Of a stretch of DNA of 44,759 nucleotides, positions 14,998 to 23,006 are shown piece after piece (position 1 is the stretch's first letter; each line of letters opens with the position of its first letter). This DNA comes from an uncultured Bacteroidaceae bacterium (GTDB lineage: Bacteria > Bacteroidota > Bacteroidia > Bacteroidales > Bacteroidaceae). The translations under genes and the position numbers were made by a program. The notes beneath the pieces are model-generated. The model searched no databases and had not been told where the DNA came from. It saw only the letters and a program-made list of their open reading frames with translations. Location: the NCBI GenBank assembly GCA_905233765.1, contig CAJOCU010000017.1, forward strand, positions 1-44,759, given 5' to 3'.

Positions 14998-17142
14998 CTA
15001 CTTAATGACCTTGCGGCCACCGATCACGTATATACCACGTGGGAGCTGACGCAAGTCTGTACCCGCATAGCGGCCGTCAAGGGTATAGATTCGAGCGGGA
15101 GCCGAGGGAGTGGCTGTCACCGCATCAGTAATGCCAACGGGAACATTCGCCTTTACAAGGACCTCATCCAGGAAGAAACGGCCTTTAGCAGCAGTGAAAG
15201 TGATGGTCATTGCACCTGTACCTGTCACATTGACCTCGTAGTCCATGAAGTTACCCTTTGTCATATCGACGGATGAGGGCGTCAACGTACCGCCTGTGGC
15301 TGAAAGATTCAAGATAATACCATCCTTTGAACTATCCCATGCGCCAGCGCGGAAAGTCAAAGTGGCAGAACCGTTCAGCGTGAAAGACGGCGTGGTGGCA
15401 GAACCATTCTCGCTCGTTGTGCCGAACTTGGCACATTTGTCAGCGCCATAGCATTTATCCTCGACTGCTACCCAACCGCCCTTATCAGGTTGGAAGGCGG
15501 CACTGGCGATGCTCCCTGACCACCCGCCACTGTTGCCACCCGTGCCATTACACTGGTCAAAGGACTCATAAAAAATGGTCTCACCGGGAGTGGGTGTCGG
15601 TGTCGGCGTAGGATCGGGGTCTGGATCGGGATCGGGTTCTGGACTTTCGGTCATCATCAGCGTGATGGTACCGTCGGTATTCTTGGTAATTATCTTGACG
15701 CCGATGTCCCTGGTTTTGCCATTGAGCGTCTTCAGCGTGGTGATGGCGGTCTTCGAGCCGCCGTAAAGATTTGTCAAGGAAGCCGAGAAATACATTTTGG
15801 CTCCGTCTGCTGTCAGCACACAGGCACGTTTCTGCGACTTCGTGTTGTTGAGTGTATTATTCTCCCATTTGCTTTGGCTGTAGGCAATGCGGCTCACCAG
15901 AACACCAGAACCAAAGGAGCTGGGATACCATGTCCCCGGCTGACGGTTCTCTAAAATAAAAGTCTCGGTAGTACTGTTACGCACAATATAGGCCGAATTT
16001 TCAGCCATTCCATCAGGGGATTGCAGCGTCACGCTACCTGTGGAGGGCAGATCTTGCAGTTCCAGCCAGCCCATATAGCTCTTCTCGTAGGCGTTGTAGC
16101 CCACAGGGGCACGGCAATATTCGTCCACGTAAGAACCAGAGTCCATGATGGACCAGTAGCCGAACGGGTCATCGTTGCTATAACTATAGTCGGTGCAATA
16201 GAAATCGGGCAATCCCATGGCATGTCCAAACTCATGACAGAACACGCCCATTCCCATCAGCTTGCTACCATAGAGCTCGTTGCCGATAAAGAAACTATTG
16301 AAGTGGACACCATTGTAGGTACCGCCCCCCACGGGGTCTTCCTCGCCATCCCATTCACAAGGCCAGAGGTAGTCATCACCATTTTCTTCTGTAGCTTCAC
16401 CCTTGCCGGCATAAAACATAGCTAGGAGGGGGACACCCGCCTTATGGTGTGCATCACTGGCAGGTACGACATACTTCGAGAAATCAGCGCCCAATTGGTC
16501 AATGGCAGCTTGTATAACATGACCTGGTAGCTCATCCAATCCTTTGTCATTACCATTTGCATCGTTTCCACCATAGTATTTATAGGATTTTGAGAGTGTG
16601 ACAATGCCCACCACGTCGAAGTTGGGGATGAACTGTCCACCGCTCTGCGCCTTAAAGTAGTCACGCACGGAACCTACGGCATCTGATTCGTCGTGGTAGC
16701 CCTCTTCGTTGTAATAGCGTGTCATCTTCGCTACAGTGGTAGTGCTCTTGAACTTCAGGTCGGAGAACTGCACCATCACCACAGGAATCGTGTACTCGCC
16801 GATGCTGGGAACGGCGCCCAGACTCATCTGTCCTTTTTTGCCCAAGCCGTCTGACGTGGAGGCATAGATGATGCGGCGCGCCGCCTTGCGGGTCGCCACA
16901 CGTGCCTCGCGCTTGGTCTGCAGCGCCTCAGCGTCCGCCTGGACATACGTCTCGCCGTCCATCACATAACAGGTACCATCAGCAGCGCGCAGCCAGTGTC
17001 CGTGCTCGTCTCCCACTTTCTCCACGCGCACCTCTGTGCCGTTGGCCAGAGTGATTGTTGTCCACATCCCGCGTTTGGCGGGGATTGCCATCATCGTTAC
17101 CGTAAACAGCAGTAGCGAGAGGGCCAGTAATAATTTCTTCAT
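14998..17142 (-). CDS. Secreted M6-family-like metalloprotease with C-terminal sorting tail
   Basis: A 714-aa protein with signal peptide (MKKLLLALSLLLFTVTMMA, 1-19), a pro-region, and a catalytic domain containing the zinc motif H-E-F-G-H-A-M-G-L-P-D (about 300-310). The downstream D-P-F-G-Y-W-S-I-M-D-S-G-S is the Met-turn of immune-inhibitor-A/M6 proteases. A (D-P)n(T-P)n linker (about 500-520) leads to a beta-sandwich-like domain (E-S-F-D...F-F-L-D-E-V-L-V), then a tail ending G-I-Y-V-I-G-G-R-K-V-I-K typical of exported Prevotella proteins. The ATG at 17140-17142 begins the signal peptide; 15 further in-frame codons upstream are ignored. It is monocistronic. It should cleave extracellular proteins; its substrate is unknown. 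Confidence 0.88.
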   Translation of the reverse strand: MKKLLLALSLLLFTVTMMAIPAKRGMWTTITLANGTEVRVEKVGDEHGHWLRAADGTCYVMDGETYVQADAEALQTKREARVATRKAARRIIYASTSDGLGKKGQMSLGAVPSIGEYTIPVVMVQFSDLKFKSTTTVAKMTRYYNEEGYHDESDAVGSVRDYFKAQSGGQFIPNFDVVGIVTLSKSYKYYGGNDANGNDKGLDELPGHVIQAAIDQLGADFSKYVVPASDAHHKAGVPLLAMFYAGKGEATEENGDDYLWPCEWDGEEDPVGGGTYNGVHFNSFFIGNELYGSKLMGMGVFCHEFGHAMGLPDFYCTDYSYSNDDPFGYWSIMDSGSYVDEYCRAPVGYNAYEKSYMGWLELQDLPSTGSVTLQSPDGMAENSAYIVRNSTTETFILENRQPGTWYPSSFGSGVLVSRIAYSQSKWENNTLNNTKSQKRACVLTADGAKMYFSASLTNLYGGSKTAITTLKTLNGKTRDIGVKIITKNTDGTITLMMTESPEPDPDPDPDPTPTPTPTPGETIFYESFDQCNGTGGNSGGWSGSIASAAFQPDKGGWVAVEDKCYGADKCAKFGTTSENGSATTPSFTLNGSATLTFRAGAWDSSKDGIILNLSATGGTLTPSSVDMTKGNFMDYEVNVTGTGAMTITFTAAKGRFFLDEVLVKANVPVGITDAVTATPSAPARIYTLDGRYAGTDLRQLPRGIYVIGGRKVIK
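15575..15645. repeat. Asp-Pro/Thr-Pro linker hexamer repeat in the protease gene
   Basis: Hexamers such as GGATCG/GGTGTC on the plus strand encode the D-P-D-P...T-P-T-P linker on the minus strand. The copy number may vary. Confidence 0.6.
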
Positions 17143-17183
17143 TACTATGTATTCAAATATTGTTAGATGCGTTGATAAGGGCT

Positions 17184-17216
17184 GCAAAGGTATTCATAAT
17201 ATTACGCTCTTCCAAA
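17184..17216 (-). promoter_or_regulatory. Promoter of the M6-like protease gene
   Basis: Minus-strand TTTG (17213-17216), 20 bp, TACCTTTGC (17184-17192). The spacing is ideal; the start codon is 41 bp downstream. Confidence 0.75.
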
Positions 17217-17309
17217 TATCCGTTGACTTTTTCAACAAAAATTGGCTTTTCTTACGTAAAAAGCATACACAAATGTAAATAATAATCTCGAGATATCAAG
17301 ATTTTTACG

Positions 17310-17317
17310 TACTTTTG
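17310..17317 (+). promoter_or_regulatory. Promoter -7 box of the aldo/keto reductase gene
   Basis: TACTTTTG, 29 bp before the ATG. No clear TTG is found at the right distance. Confidence 0.5.
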
Positions 17318-17346
17318 TCCCCAGATTCATCCACACCCCACATCGC

Positions 17347-18306
17347 ATGAACACGAACAGCACCTATGTCGCCAATACACATCGCTACGATGCCTCCAAC
17401 GTCCTCTACGCGCGCTGTGGCCACAGCGGTGTCCTCCTGCCCCGCGTCAGCCTCGGTTTCTGGCATAACTTCGGCGGCAACGACCCCTTCGAACGCAGTC
17501 GCGCCATAACCCGTTATGCATTCGACCACGGTATCACCCACTTCGACCTAGCCAACAACTATGGTCCACCCTACGGCAGTGCCGAGGAGACGCTGGGACG
17601 TCTGATGGACGAGGACTTCCGCACGTACCGCGACGAGCTCTTCATCGCAACAAAAGCCGGCTACGACATGTGGCCCGGTCCCTATGGCAACTGGGGTTCA
17701 CGCAAGTACCTTATGGCCAGCCTCGACCAGAGCCTGCGCCGGATGCGCCTGAATTATGTAGATCTCTACTACAGCCATCGCTACGACCCCGCCACACCTT
17801 TGGAAGAGACACTGCAGGCGCTTGTGGATATCGTGCGCGCGGGCAAGGCGTTGTATATAGGTATATCCCGTTGGCCACTAGTCGCCCTGAAACGAGCAAA
17901 CGAATACCTACGCGAACGTGATGTCCCACTACTCATCTACCAGGGACGCCTTAACTTGCTCGACCGCGAGCCTATGGACGATGGCATCCTCGACTACTGC
18001 TACGACAATGGTATCGGCTTCATAGCTTTCTCACCATTGGCGCAAGGTCTGCTCACCGACCGCTACCTCAACGGTATCCCTAAGGACTCCCGTATGGCTC
18101 AGGGCCGTTTCCTGAAGGAAGAGCGACTCACGCCCGAACTCATGCAGTATCTGATGAAGTTGAAGGCCGACGCTGATGCCACAGGACAATCGATGGCAGA
18201 ACGTGCGCTCCGCTGGGTTCTTGAACAACGTGGCATCACATCGGTTCTCGTCGGTGCCAGCTCCACTGAGCAGCTTGCCAAGAACCTATGTTGTTTAAGT
18301 GAATAA
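17347..18306 (+). CDS. Aldo/keto reductase (YghZ/L-glyceraldehyde 3-phosphate reductase-like)
   Basis: A 319-aa cytoplasmic NADPH-dependent oxidoreductase. The AKR catalytic tetrad is visible: Asp67 and Tyr72 in F-D-L-A-N-N-Y-G, Lys103 in A-T-K-A-G-Y and His144 in Y-Y-S-H-R-Y-D. Sequence such as Y-G-P-P-Y-G-S-A-E and M-W-P-G-P-Y-G-N-W-G-S-R-K-Y matches the YghZ group, which reduces L-glyceraldehyde 3-phosphate and methylglyoxal-like aldehydes. It is slightly shorter at the C-terminus than E. coli YghZ. It precedes argR on the same strand, but argR has its own promoter. Confidence 0.88.
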   Translation: MNTNSTYVANTHRYDASNVLYARCGHSGVLLPRVSLGFWHNFGGNDPFERSRAITRYAFDHGITHFDLANNYGPPYGSAEETLGRLMDEDFRTYRDELFIATKAGYDMWPGPYGNWGSRKYLMASLDQSLRRMRLNYVDLYYSHRYDPATPLEETLQALVDIVRAGKALYIGISRWPLVALKRANEYLRERDVPLLIYQGRLNLLDREPMDDGILDYCYDNGIGFIAFSPLAQGLLTDRYLNGIPKDSRMAQGRFLKEERLTPELMQYLMKLKADADATGQSMAERALRWVLEQRGITSVLVGASSTEQLAKNLCCLSE

Positions 18307-18395
18307 GTTTCTTTAAGAAGGATGATTATGCAGAAAAACATGTCGAATATGCAAAATATTTGACTAAACATATCATCCCATTGAAATTATATTCA

Positions 18396-18404
18396 TACCT
18401 TTGC
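18396..18404 (+). promoter_or_regulatory. Promoter -7 box of the arginine operon (argR)
   Basis: TACCTTTGC, 46 bp before the argR ATG. The AT-rich stretch just upstream (about 18345-18375) could hold an autoregulatory ArgR site, but no exact palindrome is seen. Confidence 0.65.
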
Positions 18405-18450
18405 AGCCGTTTTTCTAAGAGAACGAGTGTCCAGGAATGCTATTACCTAC

Positions 18451-18921
18451 ATGAGACAAGATAAACATACACGACTAGAGGTGATCAAAATGATTATCTC
18501 AAGTCAAGAGTTGAGTAAGCAGGAGGACCTACTGAGGGAACTGGAGAAAGCCGGATTTCCAACGACACAGGCCACGCTTTCGCGCGACCTTCGTCAATTG
18601 CATGTGGCAAAAGGAAGAAACGAGCAGGGAAACTATATCTACCTGCTACCCGAGCAGCGCCGCTACCAACGAGTGAGCGACACACACATGACGGTACAGC
18701 ACATGAACCGACTCGGCGCACTCTCCATGAAGTTCAGTGGCAACCTAGCCGTGATACACACACCGCCGGGGCACGCGGCACATGTAGCCTACGACATCGA
18801 CCAGGTGCAACTGCCCGATGTGCTTGGCACAATTGCCGGCGATGACACAGTGCTGATCGTGCTCGACGAGAATGCAGAACGGAAGGCGGTGATGGACAGA
18901 ATTGCAGAGATACAGCAATAA
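18451..18921 (+). CDS. argR: Arginine repressor ArgR
   Basis: A 156-aa hexameric regulator that binds DNA with arginine as co-repressor. The N-terminal winged helix (about 5-70) contains Q-A-T-L-S-R-D-L (about 35-42), the recognition-helix signature. The C-terminal domain has G-T-I-A-G-D-D-T (about 126-133), the arginine-binding and trimer motif. The ATG at 18451 is used; an upstream in-frame GTG (18427) would add eight residues not typical of the family. It heads the arginine cluster and is probably autoregulated with it. Confidence 0.93.
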   Translation: MRQDKHTRLEVIKMIISSQELSKQEDLLRELEKAGFPTTQATLSRDLRQLHVAKGRNEQGNYIYLLPEQRRYQRVSDTHMTVQHMNRLGALSMKFSGNLAVIHTPPGHAAHVAYDIDQVQLPDVLGTIAGDDTVLIVLDENAERKAVMDRIAEIQQ

Positions 18922-18955
18922 TGGACAGTGGTCAATGGATAACTGAATAATGCAT
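18921..18955. repeat. 7-bp tandem array between argR and the GNAT gene
   Basis: Heptamers ATGGACA, GTGGTCA and ATGGATA (18921-18941), followed by two decayed units. It begins on the last base of the argR stop codon and fills the gap. Confidence 0.5.
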
Positions 18956-18964
18956 AAATATACA
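18951..18964. promoter_or_regulatory. ARG-box-like imperfect palindrome
   Basis: TGCATAAATATACA (TG-N-ATA-AA-TAT-N-CA) lies 2 bp before the GNAT gene start. It resembles ArgR operators of other bacteria in length and AT-rich dyad form, and may be an internal operator. It is a single site in AT-rich DNA, so chance is possible. Confidence 0.35.
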
Positions 18965-18966
18965 AT

Positions 18967-19611
18967 ATGACAGAACAGGAAATACATGTGATGGTGGCGG
19001 ATGAGTCCCACGAGAAATATGTGGACACCATCCTGAAGACCATCGAAGATGCCGCCAAGGTGCGCGGCACAGGCATCGCCAAGCGCACACATGAGTATGT
19101 GGCAACGAAGATGCGTGAGGCCAAGGCAGTGATTGCGCTGGCTCCCCAAATGGATGGCTCGGAGCCTCGTTTCGCAGGCTTCAGCTATATCGAAACGTGG
19201 GGCAACAGGCAGTATGTGACGACCTCGGGTCTAATCGTGCACCCCGACTTCCGAGGCCTTGGCGTGGCCAAGAGAATCAAGGACATGACCTTCTCGCTGG
19301 CTCGAATCCGTTGGCCGCACGCCAAAATCTTCTCGCTCACCAGTGGTAAGGCGGTGATGAAGATGAACACACAACTGGGCTATCTGCCCGTGACCTTCGA
19401 CGATCTCACGGACGATGAGGCGTTCTGGAAAGGTTGCGAAGGATGCGTGAACGTGAATGTGCTGCGCGAGCGTAACCGCAAGTTCTGCATCTGCACCGCC
19501 ATGCTCTTCGACCCTGAAGAGCACCTACCCGCCAAGATTCCACAGGAAGTGATTGATCGCATCAACCGTCTTGACGGAAAAATCATCAACAGCCAAGAGC
19601 TGAGAGACTGA
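18967..19611 (+). CDS. GNAT-family acetyltransferase, candidate N-acyl-glutamate synthase of arginine synthesis
   Basis: A 214-aa cytoplasmic protein with a GNAT core: G-F-S-Y-I-E-T (about 67-73), then L-I-V-H-P-D-F-R-G-L-G-V-A-K-R-I (about 87-102), whose R-G-x-G-x-A segment binds acyl-CoA, then K-I-F-S-L-T-S and N-T-Q-L-G-Y-L-P-V near 130-140. No amino-acid-kinase domain is present, so it is not a classical ArgA. Its place between argR and argG in an operon with no other first-step enzyme suggests that it acylates glutamate. Whether with acetyl- or succinyl-CoA is not readable here. Confidence 0.8.
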   Translation: MTEQEIHVMVADESHEKYVDTILKTIEDAAKVRGTGIAKRTHEYVATKMREAKAVIALAPQMDGSEPRFAGFSYIETWGNRQYVTTSGLIVHPDFRGLGVAKRIKDMTFSLARIRWPHAKIFSLTSGKAVMKMNTQLGYLPVTFDDLTDDEAFWKGCEGCVNVNVLRERNRKFCICTAMLFDPEEHLPAKIPQEVIDRINRLDGKIINSQELRD

Positions 19612-19656
19612 AAACATTTTTCAAGATTGAATAAGAAGATAACTAGTAGAAATAGA

Positions 19657-20865
19657 ATGGAACAAAAAAAGAAAGTGGTGGTCGCCTTCAGCGGCGGTCT
19701 GGACACGAGTTACACGGTGATGTATCTCGCACAGGAAATGGGATATGAGGTGCACGCAGCGTGCGCGAATACGGGTGGCTTCAGCGCAGAGCAGTTGAAA
19801 ACCAACGAGGAGAATGCCTACAGACTTGGAGCCACGAAGTATGTGACGCTCGACGTGACGCATGAGTACTACGAGAAGTCGCTGAAGTACATGATCTTCG
19901 GTAATGTGCTGCGTAACAACTGCTACCCGATATCCGTTAGCAGCGAGCGCATCTTCCAAGCCATAGCCATCGCCCGCTATGCCAACGAGATTGGAGCTGA
20001 TGCCATCGCCCATGGAAGCACAGGGGCCGGTAACGACCAGATACGTTTCGACATGACCTTCTTGGTGATGGCGCCGGGTGTAGAGATCATCACGCTGACA
20101 CGCGATAAGAAGCTGACACGCAAGGAAGAAGTCGATTATCTCAACAACCACGGCTTCAGCGCAGACTTCGCCAAACTGAAGTATTCTTATAATGTAGGCA
20201 TCTGGGGCACCAGCATCTGCGGCGGTGAGCTTTTGGACGCTACGCAAGGTCTGCCTGAAGAGGCTTACCTGAAGCACGTCACGGCCAAGGAGCCGGAGAG
20301 CCTGCTGAAGATCGAGTTTGAGAAGGGTGAGATTGTGGGCGTTGATGGCGAGAAATTCGATGACCGCATCAAGGCCATCCAGCACATCGAGGAGATTGGT
20401 GCCAGCTATGCCATCGGCCGCGATGCCAACGTGGGCGACACCATCATCGGCATCAAGGGTCGTGTTGGCTTTGAGGCTGCAGCCCCCAAGCTTATCATCG
20501 AGGCACATCGCCTCTTGGAGAAATCTACGCTCTCGAAGTGGCAGCAGTACTGGAAGGACCAGCTCGGCAACTGGTACGGCATGTTCCTGCATGAGAGTCA
20601 GTACCTGGAGCCTGTGATGCCCGACCTCGAGGCTTTCCTCACCAGTTCACAGCGCAACGTCAGCGGCACCGCCATCCTGAAGTTGCGTCCCTTTGGCTTC
20701 GAGACCGTGGGCATCGACAGCGCCAACGACCTCACCAGGAGCAAGCTCGGTGAATACGGAGAGACGCAGACCGGTTGGACCGCCGACGAGGCCAAGGGCT
20801 TCATCAAAGTGCTCTCCACCCCACTACGCGTATATTACGGAATTCATAAAGACGAGAAAAGATAA
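19657..20865 (+). CDS. argG: Argininosuccinate synthase
   Basis: A 402-aa enzyme that condenses citrulline and aspartate with ATP, the penultimate step of arginine synthesis. The ATP pyrophosphatase loop A-F-S-G-G-L-D-T-S-Y lies at about 10-19, and A-H-G-S-T-G-A-G-N-D-Q-I-R-F (about 116-129) is the citrulline/aspartate-binding segment. In most bacteria the latter reads G-x-T-x-K-G-N-D-x-x-R-F, so the Gly-Ala-Gly version is the form of this subgroup. The ATG at 19657 follows 45 bp of leader; the in-frame TTG at 19627 is unlikely. Confidence 0.95.
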   Translation: MEQKKKVVVAFSGGLDTSYTVMYLAQEMGYEVHAACANTGGFSAEQLKTNEENAYRLGATKYVTLDVTHEYYEKSLKYMIFGNVLRNNCYPISVSSERIFQAIAIARYANEIGADAIAHGSTGAGNDQIRFDMTFLVMAPGVEIITLTRDKKLTRKEEVDYLNNHGFSADFAKLKYSYNVGIWGTSICGGELLDATQGLPEEAYLKHVTAKEPESLLKIEFEKGEIVGVDGEKFDDRIKAIQHIEEIGASYAIGRDANVGDTIIGIKGRVGFEAAAPKLIIEAHRLLEKSTLSKWQQYWKDQLGNWYGMFLHESQYLEPVMPDLEAFLTSSQRNVSGTAILKLRPFGFETVGIDSANDLTRSKLGEYGETQTGWTADEAKGFIKVLSTPLRVYYGIHKDEKR

Positions 20866-20870
20866 ACCTT

Positions 20871-21065
20871 ATGGCACAGAAACGTTATTACTTATCCGAC
20901 ACCGACAAAAAGATTGCCGGCGTGTGCGGAGGCATCGCAGACTATTTCGAGATTGACCCACTGCTTGTACGTGTTGCATTCCTCGTCTTAACCTTTTGCA
21001 TAGGTGGCGGTCTGATGATCTATCTCATACTATGGCTACTAGCTCCAAGGCAGTCGCAAATATGA
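20871..21065 (+). CDS. Small PspC-domain membrane protein
   Basis: A 64-aa protein: K-K-I-A-G-V-C-G-G-I-A-D-Y-F (about 13-26), then I-D-P-L-L-V-R-V and one hydrophobic helix (about 36-57), the complete pattern of a PspC domain. PspC proteins sense envelope stress in other bacteria, and isolated short forms are common in Bacteroidetes. It begins 5 bp after argG and overlaps argC by ATGA, so it is co-translated with arginine genes for no obvious metabolic reason. Confidence 0.88.
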   Translation: MAQKRYYLSDTDKKIAGVCGGIADYFEIDPLLVRVAFLVLTFCIGGGLMIYLILWLLAPRQSQI

Positions 21066-22036
21066 TTAAGGTCGGAATCATTGGTGGCGCAGGCTACACG
21101 GCGGGTGAGCTCATCCGCCTGTTGCTGCACCACCCCGAGGCAGAGATTGCCTTCGTACATAGTACCTCGAATGCCAAGGCCTTGCTCACCGATGTCCACG
21201 AAGGACTGCTGGGCGAGACGGATATGAAGTTCACAAGCCGCATGGCGCTGAAGAGCATCGATGTGCTCTTTCTGTGCATGGGGCACGGAAAAAGCGAGGA
21301 GTTCCTTAGGGAGCACCCCGTGCCTGCCAATGTACGTATCATCGATTTAGCGCAAGACTTTAGACTTACAAGCCCGGAGCATGATTTCGTCTATGGTCTG
21401 CCAGAACTGAATCGCGAAGATATCAAGACGGCACGCCATATAGCCAATCCTGGCTGCTTCGCCACGGCTATCCAGTTGGGGCTGTTGCCGTTGGCGGCCA
21501 ACTGGCTGCTGCACAACGACATCAGCGTGAATGCAATCACGGGTTCCACAGGTGCCGGTGTGAAGCCTGGTGCGACAACCCACTTCTCCTGGCGCATGGG
21601 TAATATGAGCATCTACAAGGCTTTCCACCACCAGCATGTGCCTGAGATACGTCAGTCGCTGGCACAGCTGCAACCCGGTTTCGATGCCAGCGTGGATTTC
21701 ATACCTTATCGTGGTGACTTCGCTCGCGGTATTTTCTGCACGGAAGTGGTACGCATCGATCCTACATTGCCGGAAGCTGACATTGTGAAGCTCTACAAGC
21801 AGTTCTACGAGACTGCAGCTTTCACGCACTACGTAGATCGCGACCTCGACCTGAAGCAGGTCGTGAACACCAACAAGGCACTGGTTCATGTGGAGAAGTT
21901 TGAGAACAAACTCTTGATTACCTCTGTCATCGACAATCTCCTGAAAGGGGCCAGCGGACAGGCAGTCCAGAATATGAACCTCATGTTCGACATCGATGAA
22001 CACGCTGGTCTCGACCTAAAGCCCAGTGCCTTCTAA
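21062..22036 (+). CDS. argC: N-acetyl (or N-succinyl)-gamma-glutamyl-phosphate reductase
   Basis: A 324-aa NADPH-dependent enzyme reducing N-acyl-glutamyl phosphate to the semialdehyde. G-I-I-G-G-A-G-Y-T-A-G-E-L (about 5-17) is the NADP loop. Cys132 in N-P-G-C-F-A-T-A is the catalytic nucleophile, and H-H-Q-H-V-P-E-I contains the active-site histidine. The ATG at 21062 overlaps the PspC stop; a longer frame from 20996 lies within the upstream gene. Since the operon's transcarbamylase is of the succinylornithine type, the acyl group here may be succinyl. Confidence 0.94.
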   Translation: MIKVGIIGGAGYTAGELIRLLLHHPEAEIAFVHSTSNAKALLTDVHEGLLGETDMKFTSRMALKSIDVLFLCMGHGKSEEFLREHPVPANVRIIDLAQDFRLTSPEHDFVYGLPELNREDIKTARHIANPGCFATAIQLGLLPLAANWLLHNDISVNAITGSTGAGVKPGATTHFSWRMGNMSIYKAFHHQHVPEIRQSLAQLQPGFDASVDFIPYRGDFARGIFCTEVVRIDPTLPEADIVKLYKQFYETAAFTHYVDRDLDLKQVVNTNKALVHVEKFENKLLITSVIDNLLKGASGQAVQNMNLMFDIDEHAGLDLKPSAF

Positions 22037-22051
22037 AAGCAGAATAACCCG

Positions 22052-23005
22052 ATGAAATCGTGCTTTCCCAGGTGGCTTTATATCGTTGTGCTCTTGATAA
22101 TGGGTGGTCAGGTTGATGCCCAAACGCCTCTCACGGAAGCAGCACTCAGCGATGTGACGCAGATAGCGCCTTACTATTTCGGCCCAAATGCCTTTCCTGT
22201 ACCGGAGATGATGGATGGCCGCGTGCAGAAGGAGCTACGCGTAGAGCTGGCAGGAGATTACTTCAAGGGTTTTCATGGCGACCACACCGCAGACCTCTTT
22301 CTGAAGGTGAACATTCCGCTGTGGACTAATCGCGCCAACCTCTCGCTATGGATGCCTGTAGTGGAATGGTACCGCAACAGCGATGAACGCATCGCCCGTT
22401 CCAACATCCAGCCCGAACGATGGGACGATGCGCGCAAGGGTTGTCTCAGTGGCGATGTCTATGTGACAGCTGACGTGCAGATTCTGCTCGAGAAAGACTG
22501 GTGGCCGGATTGGGTGGTTCGAGCTGCACTAAAGACCGCGTCGGGCGGCGAGTACTTCCATGCTCGCTACTACGACAGCCCGGGCTACTTCTTTGATACC
22601 TCTGTGGGTAAGTCCCTCTCTCTAGGTAACAGTCCTAAGTGGCACCACCGCCTACGTGCAGCCCTTTCGACGGGTTTCCTATGTTGGCAAACTGACAACG
22701 GACGGCAGAACGATGCCGTTCAGTTCGGGGCCATGCTGAAATGGGAGAACAGCTTTTTCACGCTCTCTGAAACCTTCGCGGGCTATAGCGGCTGGGAGCA
22801 CCACACCAGCAATGGAGGTGCGACGGCACATGACGTCCCGATGGTGCTCCGCACCGACTTCATCTACCACGTCAAGCAGTTCGACGTTGTCGCCTCCTAT
22901 CAATACGGTCTCCACGACTATCCCTTTCACCAGGCGCGTGTCGGCGTGGCGTACAAGTGGGACATCCTAAGAGTGAAGAACGAAAAAATGAAGAGTGAAA
23001 AATGA
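22052..23005 (+). CDS. Unknown outer-membrane-type protein, first gene of a three-gene cassette
   Basis: A 317-aa protein with a signal peptide (about 1-24, ending V-D-A-Q) and alternating beta-strand-like segments (for example T-A-D-L-F-L-K-V-N-I-P-L-W and A-R-V-G-V-A-Y-K-W). It contains many Trp, Tyr and His and resembles no family I can name. It is probably an outer-membrane barrel or associated protein. The last ten residues (V-K-N-E-K-M-K-S-E-K) come from a 7-bp tandem array and look like a later extension beyond a natural last strand. It starts 15 bp after argC, so it rides on the arginine transcript. Confidence 0.65.
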   Translation: MKSCFPRWLYIVVLLIMGGQVDAQTPLTEAALSDVTQIAPYYFGPNAFPVPEMMDGRVQKELRVELAGDYFKGFHGDHTADLFLKVNIPLWTNRANLSLWMPVVEWYRNSDERIARSNIQPERWDDARKGCLSGDVYVTADVQILLEKDWWPDWVVRAALKTASGGEYFHARYYDSPGYFFDTSVGKSLSLGNSPKWHHRLRAALSTGFLCWQTDNGRQNDAVQFGAMLKWENSFFTLSETFAGYSGWEHHTSNGGATAHDVPMVLRTDFIYHVKQFDVVASYQYGLHDYPFHQARVGVAYKWDILRVKNEKMKSEK

Positions 23006-23006
23006 A
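22971..23006. repeat. 7-bp tandem array (5 units) at a gene junction, coding in two frames
   Basis: Heptamers GAGTGAA, GAACGAA, then after one extra A, AAATGAA, GAGTGAA and AAATGAA. It encodes the C-terminus of the upstream protein and, in another frame, offers the GTG start (22995) of the downstream one. Confidence 0.7.

Noticed and set aside
19621..20592. Long antisense open frame (323 codons) opposite argG
   Set aside because: argG is unambiguous on the other strand; the antisense product resembles no family and has no promoter.
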